From positions 1 to 64,000 of the forward strand of contig NZ_JAHLOF010000009.1 of NCBI RefSeq assembly GCF_018917235.1: 64,000 bases of DNA, written 5' to 3'. This DNA is from Metaclostridioides mangenotii. GTDB lineage: Bacteria > Bacillota > Clostridia > Peptostreptococcales > Peptostreptococcaceae. The position numbers and the translations under genes are program-made. Position 1 is the first letter of the stretch, and each line of letters opens with the position of its first letter. Under the pieces are notes generated by a model. The model was given only the letters and a program-made list of their open reading frames with translations, was not told the DNA's origin and searched no databases. This document shows, one piece after another, positions 1 to 7,685 of the stretch.

Positions 1-184
1 AATGATATACCAACAAACTTTTAATTTTGAAGATGGAAAATTAATAGGTTCAGAAAAACCAAATATTATTCCATGCTCAATATCGTCATCTAAAAACAGA
101 AATAACTACCAACCTACTCTATTGTTAGGTGATGAAGCTGATAGAGTTATGGATAAAATTAAAGAATATAGCAACAACCTGTAA
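1..184 (+). CDS. C-terminal end of CapA-family protein (5' truncated by window)
   Basis: The reading frame is open to the window edge and ends at a TAA. The 60 visible residues resemble the C-terminus of CapA/PgsA-like poly-gamma-glutamate synthesis proteins (metallophosphatase fold), including a stretch reading YQQTFNFEDGKL and then IIPCSISSSKNRNNYQP. The catalytic part lies outside the window, so the assignment rests on this tail only. A strong hairpin terminator follows directly, so this is the last gene of its transcript. Confidence 0.55.
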   Translation, partial: MIYQQTFNFEDGKLIGSEKPNIIPCSISSSKNRNNYQPTLLLGDEADRVMDKIKEYSNNL

Positions 185-200
185 TTAATTTTATAATTAT

Positions 201-239
201 AAAAAAGACCTTTAACTGTTTTAGCTAAAGGTCTTTTTT
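201..239 (+). terminator. Rho-independent terminator after the CapA-like gene
   Basis: The stem AAAAAAGACCTTTA pairs with TAAAGGTCTTTTTT around a short loop and ends in a T-run. It belongs to a hairpin family with a GACC...GGTC core that recurs about six times in this window. Confidence 0.85.
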
Positions 240-283
240 AATTTGAGCTTTTATCTATTCATATAGAAATGACTTAATAATTA

Positions 284-310
284 CTAAACGAATATGTATT
301 CTCTAACCAT
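284..310 (-). pseudogene. Possible remnant of the pstA start (8 codons with perfect RBS)
   Basis: Just downstream of pstC on the same strand, a Shine-Dalgarno GGAGGC (321-316) sits 5-6 nt before an ATG. The frame reads MVREYIFV and then TAG. This is where pstA would begin in a normal pstSCAB operon. No membrane-protein reading frame follows in the 280 bases before the CapA-like gene. I infer that pstA was deleted after its start; a tiny real peptide is the alternative. Confidence 0.35.
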
Positions 311-375
311 TGCTTGCCTCCACAAAACAAATCTCATATGATTAATAGTTGAGATAAGTTTTATTCAGTTTTTTA

Positions 376-1302
376 CTATTTTACCATCTTATTAGAAATC
401 TTATTTAAAATAAGATTTAGTACTAGTATGAAAACGAATAGCACAGCGCCAGTAGCAAACAGCATTTCTTGATGTACTCCATAAGCATATCCCATCTCTA
501 AAGCTATGTTTGTCGTAAGGGGCCTAACACTATCTAATACTGAAGAAGGTAAAATCGCTAAATTTCCTGCTACAAGAATAATTGCCATAGTTTCACCTAA
601 TGCCCTTCCCAAACCAAGTACTACTGCTGATAATAAACCAGATTTTGCAGCGGGCAATATAACTTTAAAAATCGTTTCTATATGTGAAGCCCCTAATGCT
701 AAAGATCCTTCTTTATACTCCTTAGGAACTGCTCTAATTGCAGTTTCCGATACTGAAACAATAGTTGGCAATACCATAATTGATAATACTATTATCACAG
801 CTAATAAAGTCTGCCCTTTTGGTATATTAAATATATTTTGTATGGCCGGAACAATTACAACTATACCAAATATACCGTACAAAACAGATGGAATTCCAGC
901 TAGTAGTTCAATAGCTGAGGAAACAACTTTAGATACCTTTTTAGGTGCTAATTCAGCTATATAAACTGCAGTTAATATTCCAATTGGAACACCAATAAGT
1001 AGAGCCCTCATAGTTCCAAAGAGTGATGCTACTATCATCGGCAGTATCCCAAATTTTTCGGCTGAAGGTATCCACTTACTTCCAAAGATAAATTCAATAA
1101 ACGAATATCCTTCTATAATAAAAGGTTTTAGACCCATAAAAAATACAAAACCTATTATTAAAAATAAACAAGCGACTCCTAGTAAAGCGCTAAACATAAA
1201 TATATTTTCAGTAATTTTTTCAACTAAATACTTTTGTCTATTATTCTTATTGCTAATATCGGATTTCTGTTCAATTTTTACCTTTCTTGATTTTATTACC
1301 AT
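376..1302 (-). CDS. pstC: Phosphate ABC transporter permease PstC
   Basis: The 308-residue protein is an inner-membrane permease of the high-affinity phosphate transporter. A charged N-terminal tail of about 30 residues is followed by six hydrophobic segments and the permease (BPD_transp) signature region. The stretch KWIPSAEKFGILPMI and the ELLAGIPSVLYGIFG motif are typical of PstC. It lies 51 bases downstream of pstS and must work with PstA and PstB, but neither is encoded next to it. The RBS is AAAGGAAG before ATG. The transporter is functional only if pstAB exist elsewhere. Confidence 0.93.
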   Translation of the reverse strand: MVIKSRKVKIEQKSDISNKNNRQKYLVEKITENIFMFSALLGVACLFLIIGFVFFMGLKPFIIEGYSFIEFIFGSKWIPSAEKFGILPMIVASLFGTMRALLIGVPIGILTAVYIAELAPKKVSKVVSSAIELLAGIPSVLYGIFGIVVIVPAIQNIFNIPKGQTLLAVIIVLSIMVLPTIVSVSETAIRAVPKEYKEGSLALGASHIETIFKVILPAAKSGLLSAVVLGLGRALGETMAIILVAGNLAILPSSVLDSVRPLTTNIALEMGYAYGVHQEMLFATGAVLFVFILVLNLILNKISNKMVK

Positions 1303-1353
1303 TAATATTCTTCCTTTCTATATATTAAGGAATATTTATTTAAATACCATTTA

Positions 1354-2190
1354 TTACTTAACACTAACAAATCCGTGTTTCTCTACTATTTTTTGTCCAT
1401 CTTCACTTAGTATATAATCAATAAATGCTTTACCTTTTTCAGATAAACCGTCAGGTTTATTAACTAATAAGAAAGGTCTTAATATTGGATATTTATTATT
1501 TTTCACATTATCAATTGTTGCTTCTACTCCTGAAATAGAAACGCTACTTATATCTTTATCTACATATCCAAGCGAAATATATCCTATTGAATCTTTGTTT
1601 CCTGCTACTGTCGTTTTTATATTTCCTGATCCATCACTAATAAGTGAATTACTTGTAAGTTCTTCAGCATCATATCCTACTATAGTTTCAAATCCTTCTC
1701 TTGTTCCAGAACCATCTTCTCTTGATACAACGACTATAGGTGAATCTTCTCCTCCAACTTCTTTCCAATTCGTTATTTTTCCAGTATATATATCTTTAAT
1801 TTGTTCCATAGTTAAATCTTTTACTTTATTTTTTTTATTAGTTATAACAGCAATACCATCTATAGCAATTTGAGTTTCTTCTAACTTAGCTTGTTTTTCT
1901 CCATCTTTAAGATCTCTAGAAGTCATTCCAATTTCAGAAGTTCCATCAATTGTGTTTTTAATCCCAGAAGAAGATCCTATTTGTTGCACTTCTAAATTTG
2001 TTTCTTTACCTTCACTTTTTTTATATTCTTCAACAAGTGGTTCCATTACAGCTCCAACTGATGTAGATCCTGATATTGTAACACTATCAGAGTTAGATTT
2101 TTGCTTGTCCGATCCTTTTCCACAGCCTACTGAAACAATACCTATCATTAATGAAAGGGCTAGCACTAGAAATTTCTTATTTTTTAACAT
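1354..2190 (-). CDS. pstS: Phosphate-binding lipoprotein PstS
   Basis: This is the extracellular phosphate-binding component of the Pst transporter (278 residues). I start at the ATG 12 nt after AGGAGGAA, which puts a lipoprotein signal in place: basic MLKNKK, a hydrophobic core, then VSVGC with lipidated Cys23. A longer frame reaching 2286 adds an unlikely leader. Ligand-binding signatures include SGSTSVGAVMEPL near the start of the mature protein and SREDGSGTREGF in the middle, both typical of PstS. It is the first gene of a pstS-pstC unit, probably induced by phosphate starvation. Confidence 0.93.
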   Translation of the reverse strand: MLKNKKFLVLALSLMIGIVSVGCGKGSDKQKSNSDSVTISGSTSVGAVMEPLVEEYKKSEGKETNLEVQQIGSSSGIKNTIDGTSEIGMTSRDLKDGEKQAKLEETQIAIDGIAVITNKKNKVKDLTMEQIKDIYTGKITNWKEVGGEDSPIVVVSREDGSGTREGFETIVGYDAEELTSNSLISDGSGNIKTTVAGNKDSIGYISLGYVDKDISSVSISGVEATIDNVKNNKYPILRPFLLVNKPDGLSEKGKAFIDYILSEDGQKIVEKHGFVSVK

Positions 2191-2251
2191 AATTATTCCT
2201 CCTAAAAATTTAATTTTAAACCTAATTTGATAATAATTAATTTTTGTTAAG

Positions 2252-2284
2252 CAGATATTATATATGAGTAAATAAAGAGTAAAC
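2252..2284 (-). promoter_or_regulatory. Candidate Pho-box promoter of pstS
   Basis: On the minus strand two copies of TTTACT lie exactly 11 bp apart (2284-2279 and 2273-2268), followed by a TATAAT-like -10. Direct TTWACA-type repeats at 11-bp pitch upstream of a -10 are the pattern bound by PhoP/PhoB-type regulators. Only two repeats are clear. Confidence 0.45.
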
Positions 2285-2463
2285 ATTGTTTATAATTCTT
2301 TACATCCATTATAATTTTTTACACGATTTACTTAATTTTAAAATACATATATTAGAATTTACAAAGATACCTTTTACCCATGGCCACAAGATAATTCTAG
2401 AGCTAAAAGAAAATTAATAACCAAGCAAAAGTTAATCCAGATAAATTTAATATTTATGCTGAA

Positions 2464-2492
2464 AAATAAAAAAGGATGGTTTAAACCACCCT
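2464..2492 (-). terminator. Terminator after the small LDCC-type gene
   Basis: On the minus strand AGGGTGG and CCATCCT pair around TTTAAA and are followed by TTTTTTATTTTT. It ends transcription from the small gene at 2643-2777 before the pstS promoter region. Confidence 0.75.
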
Positions 2493-2642
2493 AAAATTAA
2501 TTAATTTGCGTTGTAAAGTACGACATGTATTATGTTATATATTTAATTCGATATGTTCTTTCCTTATGATGTAATTTCAAATATTAATACACCGTATACA
2601 TGGACGTTCTGTATTTTATTTTTACAATGTTATAATAAAGTA

Positions 2643-2777
2643 TCATTTTATACTACCTTTAGTCTTTGTTTTATTTAGTTCACAACAATCCATTCTTTCG
2701 CTACCGTATAATTTTTGATTCTCCTTAGCCAATTCTTGAATGAACTTATTAATTGATTTCTTTAGTTTCCTAAACAT
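2643..2777 (-). CDS. Small LDCC-motif putative metal-binding protein
   Basis: This is a 44-codon gene with an excellent RBS (AAGGAGG, 6 nt before the second of two adjacent ATGs). It encodes a basic amphipathic N-terminus and a conserved-looking ERMDCCELNK tail. It resembles a family of about 45-residue clostridial proteins annotated as LDCC-motif putative metal-binding proteins, in which a Cys-Cys pair is the only obvious ligand. Its function is unknown. It has its own terminator and no operon partner. Confidence 0.6.
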   Translation of the reverse strand: MFRKLKKSINKFIQELAKENQKLYGSERMDCCELNKTKTKGSIK

Positions 2778-2883
2778 CATTACCCTCCTTATAAATCAAT
2801 TGTGATTTTTATACCCTTTCAGTGTATATCTAGAATATATAATAAAAGTATAAATTATTTATGAAGTAATCTATTTGAACTAT

Positions 2884-2923
2884 AAAAAGACCCTCAACTA
2901 TTTATTAGCTGAAAGTCTTTTTT
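2884..2923 (-). terminator. Terminator downstream of thioesterase gene
   Basis: The hairpin has AAAAAGAC and GTCTTTTTT arms with a CTCAACTA/TAGCTGAA inner stem. It is a member of the recurring GACCCTCAACTA...GGTC family and lies 100 bases after the thioesterase stop. Confidence 0.7.
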
Positions 2924-3027
2924 GCTTAAATATATTAATTTTATGTATTTTGGTTTAAATTTTATATGTGAAATGTATTTAATATAGTATTATTAATCTA
3001 AATTGTTAATCTATAATTTATATTTCA

Positions 3028-3462
3028 TTATTTATAATTATTTTTTGACTTTGTAGTAATCATAGTTGCTAACATCTTCGCAATAACCTTTTCTCCGCTT
3101 TCATCTATAACTGTTGACTCTGTTATAACTAAAGTTTTTCCAGATTTTAAAACTTCTCCAGTAGCCACGATTTTATTTGATATTGCAGGCCTAATTAAAT
3201 TTATTTTAAATTCCACAGATAGTACTTCAGAATCTTCGGGCATAGTTGTCAGAGCTGAATATCCGCAAGACACATCAGCTAATGAAGTCACAACACCACC
3301 GTGTATTAATCCTTGTTGTTGAGTTAAAAAATCCTTACGTTGGCATGTAATTACAACTTTTCCAGTTTCAACATGCTCAAGTTCTGCGCCAATGAATGAT
3401 AAATAATTTTGTTTTTTAAAACTATCGTTTATTCTGTTATAAAGTTTCTCGTTAGTATTCAT
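3028..3462 (-). CDS. PaaI-type hotdog thioesterase
   Basis: The 144-residue single-domain hotdog protein carries the PaaI signature HGGV at residues 54-57 and the expected acidic residue of the catalytic helix (Asp63). Family members hydrolyse acyl-CoA thioesters, often aryl- or medium-chain acyl-CoA, as homotetramers in the cytosol. The substrate cannot be told from sequence. It lies 58 bases downstream of the PPOX gene on the same strand, so the two may be cotranscribed under the HxlR regulator. Confidence 0.8.
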   Translation of the reverse strand: MNTNEKLYNRINDSFKKQNYLSFIGAELEHVETGKVVITCQRKDFLTQQQGLIHGGVVTSLADVSCGYSALTTMPEDSEVLSVEFKINLIRPAISNKIVATGEVLKSGKTLVITESTVIDESGEKVIAKMLATMITTKSKNNYK

Positions 3463-3520
3463 ATAAAATATCCCCCTCTGAGATAAATATGTAAATATAA
3501 TTAGCTAATTTTTTTAAAAA

Positions 3521-3919
3521 CTAAATCTCTATATCAACTTTTTTACCACTCATAGAATAACATTTTGCAATTGCTTCATCAATGTAGAATATTTCAAATT
3601 TACCATCTCCTACCGAGTACATTCTTCTTAAGTCTGGCATTATTTCAAGTGCTTTTGTTTGTGTTTCTTCTGATGTAGCAAATACTGCTTTTCCTGAAAT
3701 ACGTAAAGTGTTAAATTTTTGATCAATACAGCAGATTTCTACTTTTGGATTACTATTAAGTTGCTTAAACATTTTCTTTTGGTTTGATGTGCAGAATGCA
3801 AGTTTTCCGTTGTATTCCATAACGAAACCAAGTGGGCGTACACGAGCTTGATCACCTTCAGTTGTTGCTAAATAATAAGTTCCTGCTTTGTTTAAAAAAT
3901 CTAGTGCTTTCATAATCAT
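3521..3919 (-). CDS. Pyridoxamine 5'-phosphate oxidase (PPOX) family flavoprotein
   Basis: The 132-residue split-barrel protein likely binds FMN. YYLATTEGDQARVRPLGFVMEYNGKL is the typical N-terminal barrel of small clostridial PPOX proteins (quoted in part: YYLATTEGDQ, PLGFVME), followed by KMFKQLNSNPKVEIC. Such proteins are usually uncharacterised flavin reductases or nitroreductase-like proteins. Two in-frame ATGs (3919, 3913) follow AAAGGAG; either may be the start. It is divergent from an HxlR gene, the usual arrangement for redox-responsive control. A decayed fragment of a close paralogue lies at 28749-28840. Confidence 0.85.
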   Translation of the reverse strand: MIMKALDFLNKAGTYYLATTEGDQARVRPLGFVMEYNGKLAFCTSNQKKMFKQLNSNPKVEICCIDQKFNTLRISGKAVFATSEETQTKALEIMPDLRRMYSVGDGKFEIFYIDEAIAKCYSMSGKKVDIEI

Positions 3920-3944
3920 TACACTCCTTTAAATAACTAGTATT

Positions 3945-4059
3945 AAGGATAACACTTGAACTAAGGATTATCCTTTGATATAATTTTAATATAAAATACA
4001 TATAAAGCAAGTATGCAGTTTTTTCTTATAAAGTATCTAAAGTATACTAATATAGTACT
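3945..4059. promoter_or_regulatory. Divergent promoter region with candidate HxlR operators
   Basis: The region between the PPOX and hxlR genes holds an inverted repeat AAGGATAA (3945-3952) / TTATCCTT (3968-3975) and a palindrome-like AGTATACTA...TAGTACT (4041-4059). Both are plausible binding sites for the divergently encoded HxlR dimer. This is inferred from symmetry and position only. Confidence 0.4.
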
Positions 4060-4085
4060 TAGAAACATACTAATGGAAGGAATGA

Positions 4086-4481
4086 ATGATCTTGAGTTTA
4101 GAGAATGAAAAAATAATTATAAATAGAGAAGAATTGATTTGTCCAATAAAATATGGGTTAGACATTGTTGGTGGTAAGTGGAAATTACCTATTCTTTGCA
4201 TATTGGCATCAGGCAAACCTACAAGATATAGTAGCTTAAAAAGAAAATTAGAAGGAATTACAAACACAATGTTAGCTCAATCATTAAAAGAATTAGAATC
4301 TGATTATATTGTTAATCGTGAACAATATAATGAAGTCCCTCCTAGGGTTGAATACTCTTTAACTGATAAAGGAAATAGCATTATACCTATTTTAGGTAAA
4401 TTTGCAAAATGGGGCTCCATTAATATGCAAGAAGAAAAAGCATGTAAAGTTAAATGCGAAAAATGCCAAGATATAAAATAA
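4086..4481 (+). CDS. HxlR-family winged-helix regulator
   Basis: The 131-residue HxlR protein has CPIKYGLDIVGGKWK near residue 20, the signature with the redox- or electrophile-sensing cysteine position, then a winged helix (SSLKRKLEGITNTML) and a PPRVEYSLT wing. Members bind as dimers and often react to quinones or aldehydes. The C-terminus is unusual: CKVKCEKCQDIK holds three further cysteines that could bind metal or serve as thiol switches. The start is the ATG 5 nt after GGAAGG. The likely target is the divergent PPOX gene. Confidence 0.88.
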   Translation: MILSLENEKIIINREELICPIKYGLDIVGGKWKLPILCILASGKPTRYSSLKRKLEGITNTMLAQSLKELESDYIVNREQYNEVPPRVEYSLTDKGNSIIPILGKFAKWGSINMQEEKACKVKCEKCQDIK

Positions 4482-4536
4482 TATAAAAAGACAGACCTTC
4501 AACTAATAAATAGTTTAAGGTCTGTCTTTTTATATT
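4480..4536 (+). terminator. Perfect 20-bp stem terminator after hxlR
   Basis: Arms 4480-4499 and 4517-4536 are perfectly complementary over 20 bp, with the inner core AGACAGACCTT/AAGGTCTGTCT and a T-rich 3' arm. It begins inside the hxlR stop codon region. Confidence 0.9.
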
Positions 4537-4572
4537 ATAAGCTACTTCCTTTTTTGTCTACAATACTATCTT

Positions 4573-4786
4573 TTATTTATCTAAGTAAATTGGAGGATAT
4601 TTTACATTTTTTAGCTCCTCACCTTCTAAACGTTTATTATCATTACTTAAATCATAGATTTGTAGTATAACTTTATTTATATATAAAGCATAAATATCAT
4701 CACTAGAAAATATTCATATTCATATTGAGGATCATCTTTATAAGATACCTTATAAATGATACCCTTATACAAAAACAATCTATAAA
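4573..4786 (-). pseudogene. 5'-truncated, frameshifted DUF3139-like gene
   Basis: Two adjacent minus-strand frames together read like the C-terminal half of a DUF3139 secreted or membrane protein. The upstream frame gives YKVSYKDDPQYEYEYF and the downstream frame gives DIYALYINKVILQIYD then LKNVKYPPIYLDK and TAA. The frame changes near 4705-4712, and the N-terminal membrane anchor is missing. In DUF3139 proteins YKDDPxYEYEY leads straight into the C-terminal strand, supporting one broken gene. Its 5' side runs into a decayed hairpin at 4804-4832. Confidence 0.5.
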
Positions 4787-4803
4787 TAATTATACTATAA
4801 AAT

Positions 4804-4832
4804 GACCCTCAACTATTAACTAGCCGAAGGTC
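4804..4832. repeat. Decayed copy of the recurring GACCCTCAACTA hairpin
   Basis: GACCCTCAACTA...TAGCCGAAGGTC matches the terminator family seen at 2884, 28851 and 48217, but it lacks the flanking A- and T-runs. It is probably the relic of a terminator beside the broken DUF3139 gene. Confidence 0.5.
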
Positions 4833-4854
4833 TCATATATTGCTTCTGATTATC

Positions 4855-5031
4855 TTATTTTATTAATAATTTTAAAATGGCTATAATTGTAATCACTATA
4901 CCAACTATTGTAGTTATAGTATAGATTTTAACAGATTCTTTATCACCACGGCTTTTAATTAGATAAAAGCCTCCTCCAATACTTACCATTATTCCACTAA
5001 TTAATAATATAATAGTTGTGATTAGTTCCAT
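4855..5031 (-). CDS. Small membrane protein coupled to metal ATPase
   Basis: This 58-codon gene has its ATG inside the last codons of the ATPase gene, a 10-base overlap that suggests translational coupling. The product has two hydrophobic segments (about residues 4-24 and 38-57) separated by a basic loop IKSRGDKESVK. I do not recognise a family. Position suggests a helper or regulator of the metal ATPase, but this is inference. Confidence 0.6.
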   Translation of the reverse strand: MELITTIILLISGIMVSIGGGFYLIKSRGDKESVKIYTITTIVGIVITIIAILKLLIK

Positions 5032-6890
5032 AATTCATTTCTCCCCCAATTTAATAAAAAAGCTGAATGTATTATAACTATAACAGATCCTATATTATGA
5101 ACCAAAGCTCCCAGTATAGGGCTAAGTATACCTGTCATTGCTAAAATTATAGATATGAAATTTAATGCCATTGATAATAAAATATTTATATTGATAGTTT
5201 TCATAGTCTTTTTTGATAGTTTTATTAAATGCGGAATATATTTTATCTCATCACTAATTAAAACTATATCAGATGCTTCTACAGCGATGTCACTTCCAAT
5301 ACCACCCATAGCGATTCCCACAAAAGATTTCTTTAATGCGGGAGCATCATTTATACCATCACCTATCATACATATTAAGTTATTATCATTTTGAAAATTT
5401 TCAATTGTAGATAGTTTATCTTCAGGTAAACACTCATAATAAACACTATCAATACCAGATATTGATGCTATATTTTTTGATGTTAGTTTATTGTCACCAG
5501 TAATTAATATACTTCCAATTCCTAAATCTTTAATTTTTTTTATAATTGATTTGACATTATCTCGTAGGATATCTTCTAATATGATAAATCCTATAATAGT
5601 ATTATTTATAGCAATAAAGATAACAGTATTTCCTTTTCCTATGTATTCTTCAACTATTTTATTTTGACTATCATTTAAAATAATATTATTTTCTTCAAGT
5701 AGCCTTTTATTTCCTGCCATTAATATATCTTCATTTATATTAGCTATAACACCTTTACCTATTTTCATCTTAAAATTAGATGAATCATAAAAATCTAGAC
5801 CTAGTTTTAGTTTACTATACTCCACTATGGCCTTACCCAGTGGGTGCTCGGAGTGTTTTTCAACACTTGATGCTAATTTTAAAAGTTCTTCATTTGAAAT
5901 ATTGTCATCAAAAGAGTGCACTTTTGTAACCTTTGGTTTTCCATAGGTTAAGGTTCCTGTCTTATCAAAAGCAATCTTATTTATTTTAGCTAGCCTCTCT
6001 AATGCGTCTCCTTCTTTAACTAAGATCCCGAATTTTGTCGCATTACCTATACCAGCTACAATAGCAGTAGGTGTTGCTAACACCAAAGAACAAGGGCAAA
6101 ATACAACTAGTATGGTTACAGCACGAATAATCTCTCCTGTAACTAACCATGTAAGAACAGCTGAGACTAATGCGATTATAACAATCCAAGTTGCCCACCT
6201 ATCAGCCATGCCCACTATTTTAGCTTTTCCTGCATCTGCTGATTTAACCAATCGTATCATTTTTTGAATAGAACTATCTTCCTCTATTTTAGTTGTTTTC
6301 ATATCAAATGATCCAAATAAATTAACTGTTCCGCTGTATACCTCATCACCTATTTTTTTATCTACTGGCATTGATTCTCCTGTCATAACGGATTGGTCTA
6401 TAGATGTTTCACCTCTTATTATAATTCCGTCTACAGGTATCGTCTCTCCCGGCAATACTTTAACAGTATCATCTACTAATACTTCTGTAGCTGATATTAT
6501 TTTATCTTTACCATTTTTAATCAATCTAGCTGTAGTTGGTGTTAAGTTTACCAATTTCTCAATTCCCTTTTTTGCTTTAATAAGGGTATATTCCTCGAGC
6601 ATTTCACCTAGAGCCATAATAAAAGCAACTTCTCCTGCTGCAAACGTCTCTCCAATCATTATTGATGCAATTAATGCCATTGATACCAAAACCCCAGCCT
6701 TAATATCATGGTCTTTTACCAGTCCTATTGTAGCCCCTTTAAGTATAGGTAAACCACATAATATTATCGCAATCCATGAAAAATCAAAATTGGATGGTAT
6801 TAAATTAAAAAAACTAATAATAAGTGATATTGCAGAAATTAATATAAATAAGATATCCATATTTTTTTTATTCTTTAATGTATAAATCAA
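5022..6890 (-). CDS. P1B-type heavy-metal-translocating ATPase
   Basis: The 622-residue membrane pump has the actuator loop TGES (170-173), the transmembrane metal motif CPC (265-267), phosphorylation motif DKTGTLT (309-315, Asp309), an HPLG nucleotide-domain motif and GDGINDAPAL. There is no N-terminal CXXC or HMA metal-binding domain, and the last helix reads LVHNIGSVIVI rather than clear Zn/Cd or Cu residues, so the metal is not certain. The start appears to be TTG at 6890 behind AAGGAGGAG; the next ATG is 10 codons in. A CsoR-type operator precedes it and csoR lies upstream, which makes Cu(I) possible. Confidence 0.88.
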   Translation of the reverse strand: MIYTLKNKKNMDILFILISAISLIISFFNLIPSNFDFSWIAIILCGLPILKGATIGLVKDHDIKAGVLVSMALIASIMIGETFAAGEVAFIMALGEMLEEYTLIKAKKGIEKLVNLTPTTARLIKNGKDKIISATEVLVDDTVKVLPGETIPVDGIIIRGETSIDQSVMTGESMPVDKKIGDEVYSGTVNLFGSFDMKTTKIEEDSSIQKMIRLVKSADAGKAKIVGMADRWATWIVIIALVSAVLTWLVTGEIIRAVTILVVFCPCSLVLATPTAIVAGIGNATKFGILVKEGDALERLAKINKIAFDKTGTLTYGKPKVTKVHSFDDNISNEELLKLASSVEKHSEHPLGKAIVEYSKLKLGLDFYDSSNFKMKIGKGVIANINEDILMAGNKRLLEENNIILNDSQNKIVEEYIGKGNTVIFIAINNTIIGFIILEDILRDNVKSIIKKIKDLGIGSILITGDNKLTSKNIASISGIDSVYYECLPEDKLSTIENFQNDNNLICMIGDGINDAPALKKSFVGIAMGGIGSDIAVEASDIVLISDEIKYIPHLIKLSKKTMKTININILLSMALNFISIILAMTGILSPILGALVHNIGSVIVIIHSAFLLNWGRNELWN

Positions 6891-6910
6891 ATTATATCTT
6901 CTCCTCCTTC

Positions 6911-6928
6911 TATACCCATAGGGGTATA
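6911..6928 (-). promoter_or_regulatory. CsoR-type operator before the metal ATPase
   Basis: TATACCCATAGGGGTATA is a C-tract/G-tract inverted repeat of the ACCC-N-GGGGT type bound by CsoR-family repressors. It lies between the csoR terminator and the ATPase start, exactly where metal-responsive repression is expected. Confidence 0.75.
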
Positions 6929-6963
6929 TGTATAGAGTAATTTAATTGATAATATTTGTCAAT

Positions 6964-6994
6964 AAAAAAAACAGTTAAAATTTAACTGTTTTTT
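6964..6994 (-). terminator. Terminator overlapping the end of csoR
   Basis: AAAAAACAGTTAAA pairs with TTTAACTGTTTTTT; the T-rich arm is downstream on the minus strand and overlaps the csoR stop. The ATPase therefore probably has its own promoter. Confidence 0.8.
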
Positions 6995-7268
6995 AAGTCA
7001 TTCTTGAAAAATGTTCAATTGCCTTTGTAAACTCTTTAATTGTTTTATCAGGATCTCCATGTTCAAGCCCATCTTTTACACAATGGCTTATATGACCCTC
7101 AAGTATAACCTGACCTACTTTATGTAATGCACTTTTCGTAGCATTTACTTGCATTAATATATCCTCACAAGGAATATCTTCATCGAGCATATTATCTATA
7201 GCATTTAGCTGCCCCATAATTTTTTTTATTCTTCTATGCAAATTATCAGAATCCATACATTGACGCAT
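6993..7268 (-). CDS. csoR: CsoR-family metal-sensing repressor
   Basis: The 91-residue all-helical DNA-binding protein has the CsoR copper-site pattern Cys34, His59, Cys63 (IPCEDI and EGHISHCV), with the C-x24-H-x3-C spacing of Cu(I) sensors rather than the pattern of RcnR or FrmR. An extra Cys4 is present near the N-terminus. It should repress the adjacent ATPase through the operator at 6911-6928 and release it on metal binding. The metal is inferred from the ligand set only. Confidence 0.85.
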   Translation of the reverse strand: MRQCMDSDNLHRRIKKIMGQLNAIDNMLDEDIPCEDILMQVNATKSALHKVGQVILEGHISHCVKDGLEHGDPDKTIKEFTKAIEHFSRMT

Positions 7269-7563
7269 TATTTTCCCTCCATAAATTTAAATTCATTATT
7301 AATATTTAAAAGAATATCACTCATTTTTAGTAAAGTCAATGAACCTTGTAAACTTATATTTATATAAATATTATAAATTTATATGATTATAATTTGCTTT
7401 GATTGAGCAATTTTAGAAATTAGTTTTTATGTATAAAATGTAATTAACTAATGTGATAACAGCTCCTCCTATGACCTTAGTTTAAATTGTGAAGCGGCAT
7501 TATATATACGATACAAAAACTTATAGATCTTACAGATTCTTATCTAATATTATATTCAATTAA
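7269..7563. other. Intergenic region, no recognised gene
   Basis: It contains the csoR upstream region and nothing I recognise. A minus-strand open tail of about 21 codons (near 7425-7480, reading KVIGGAVITLVNY) has no start and may be a gene remnant or chance. Confidence 0.4.
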
Positions 7564-7605
7564 AAATCTCCAAATTAATATACTTAAATACTAATTTGGA
7601 GATTT
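7564..7605 (-). terminator. Terminator of the lysine-fermentation cluster
   Basis: The arms AAATCTCCAAATTA (7564-7577) and TAATTTGGAGATTT (7592-7605) are perfectly complementary and followed on the minus strand by TTTTTA. It lies 80 bases after the last gene of the cluster. Confidence 0.85.
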
Positions 7606-7685
7606 ATATAATTAATTCTTTTGGGGACAATTAAAAATATTGATTATTTTCAGTATTAATCTGACTGATTATTTAATACATATTA

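Noticed and set aside
506..964. Plus-strand open frames opposite pstC and many other genes
   Set aside because: They are shadows of genuine genes on the other strand, with no RBS and no recognisable protein features.
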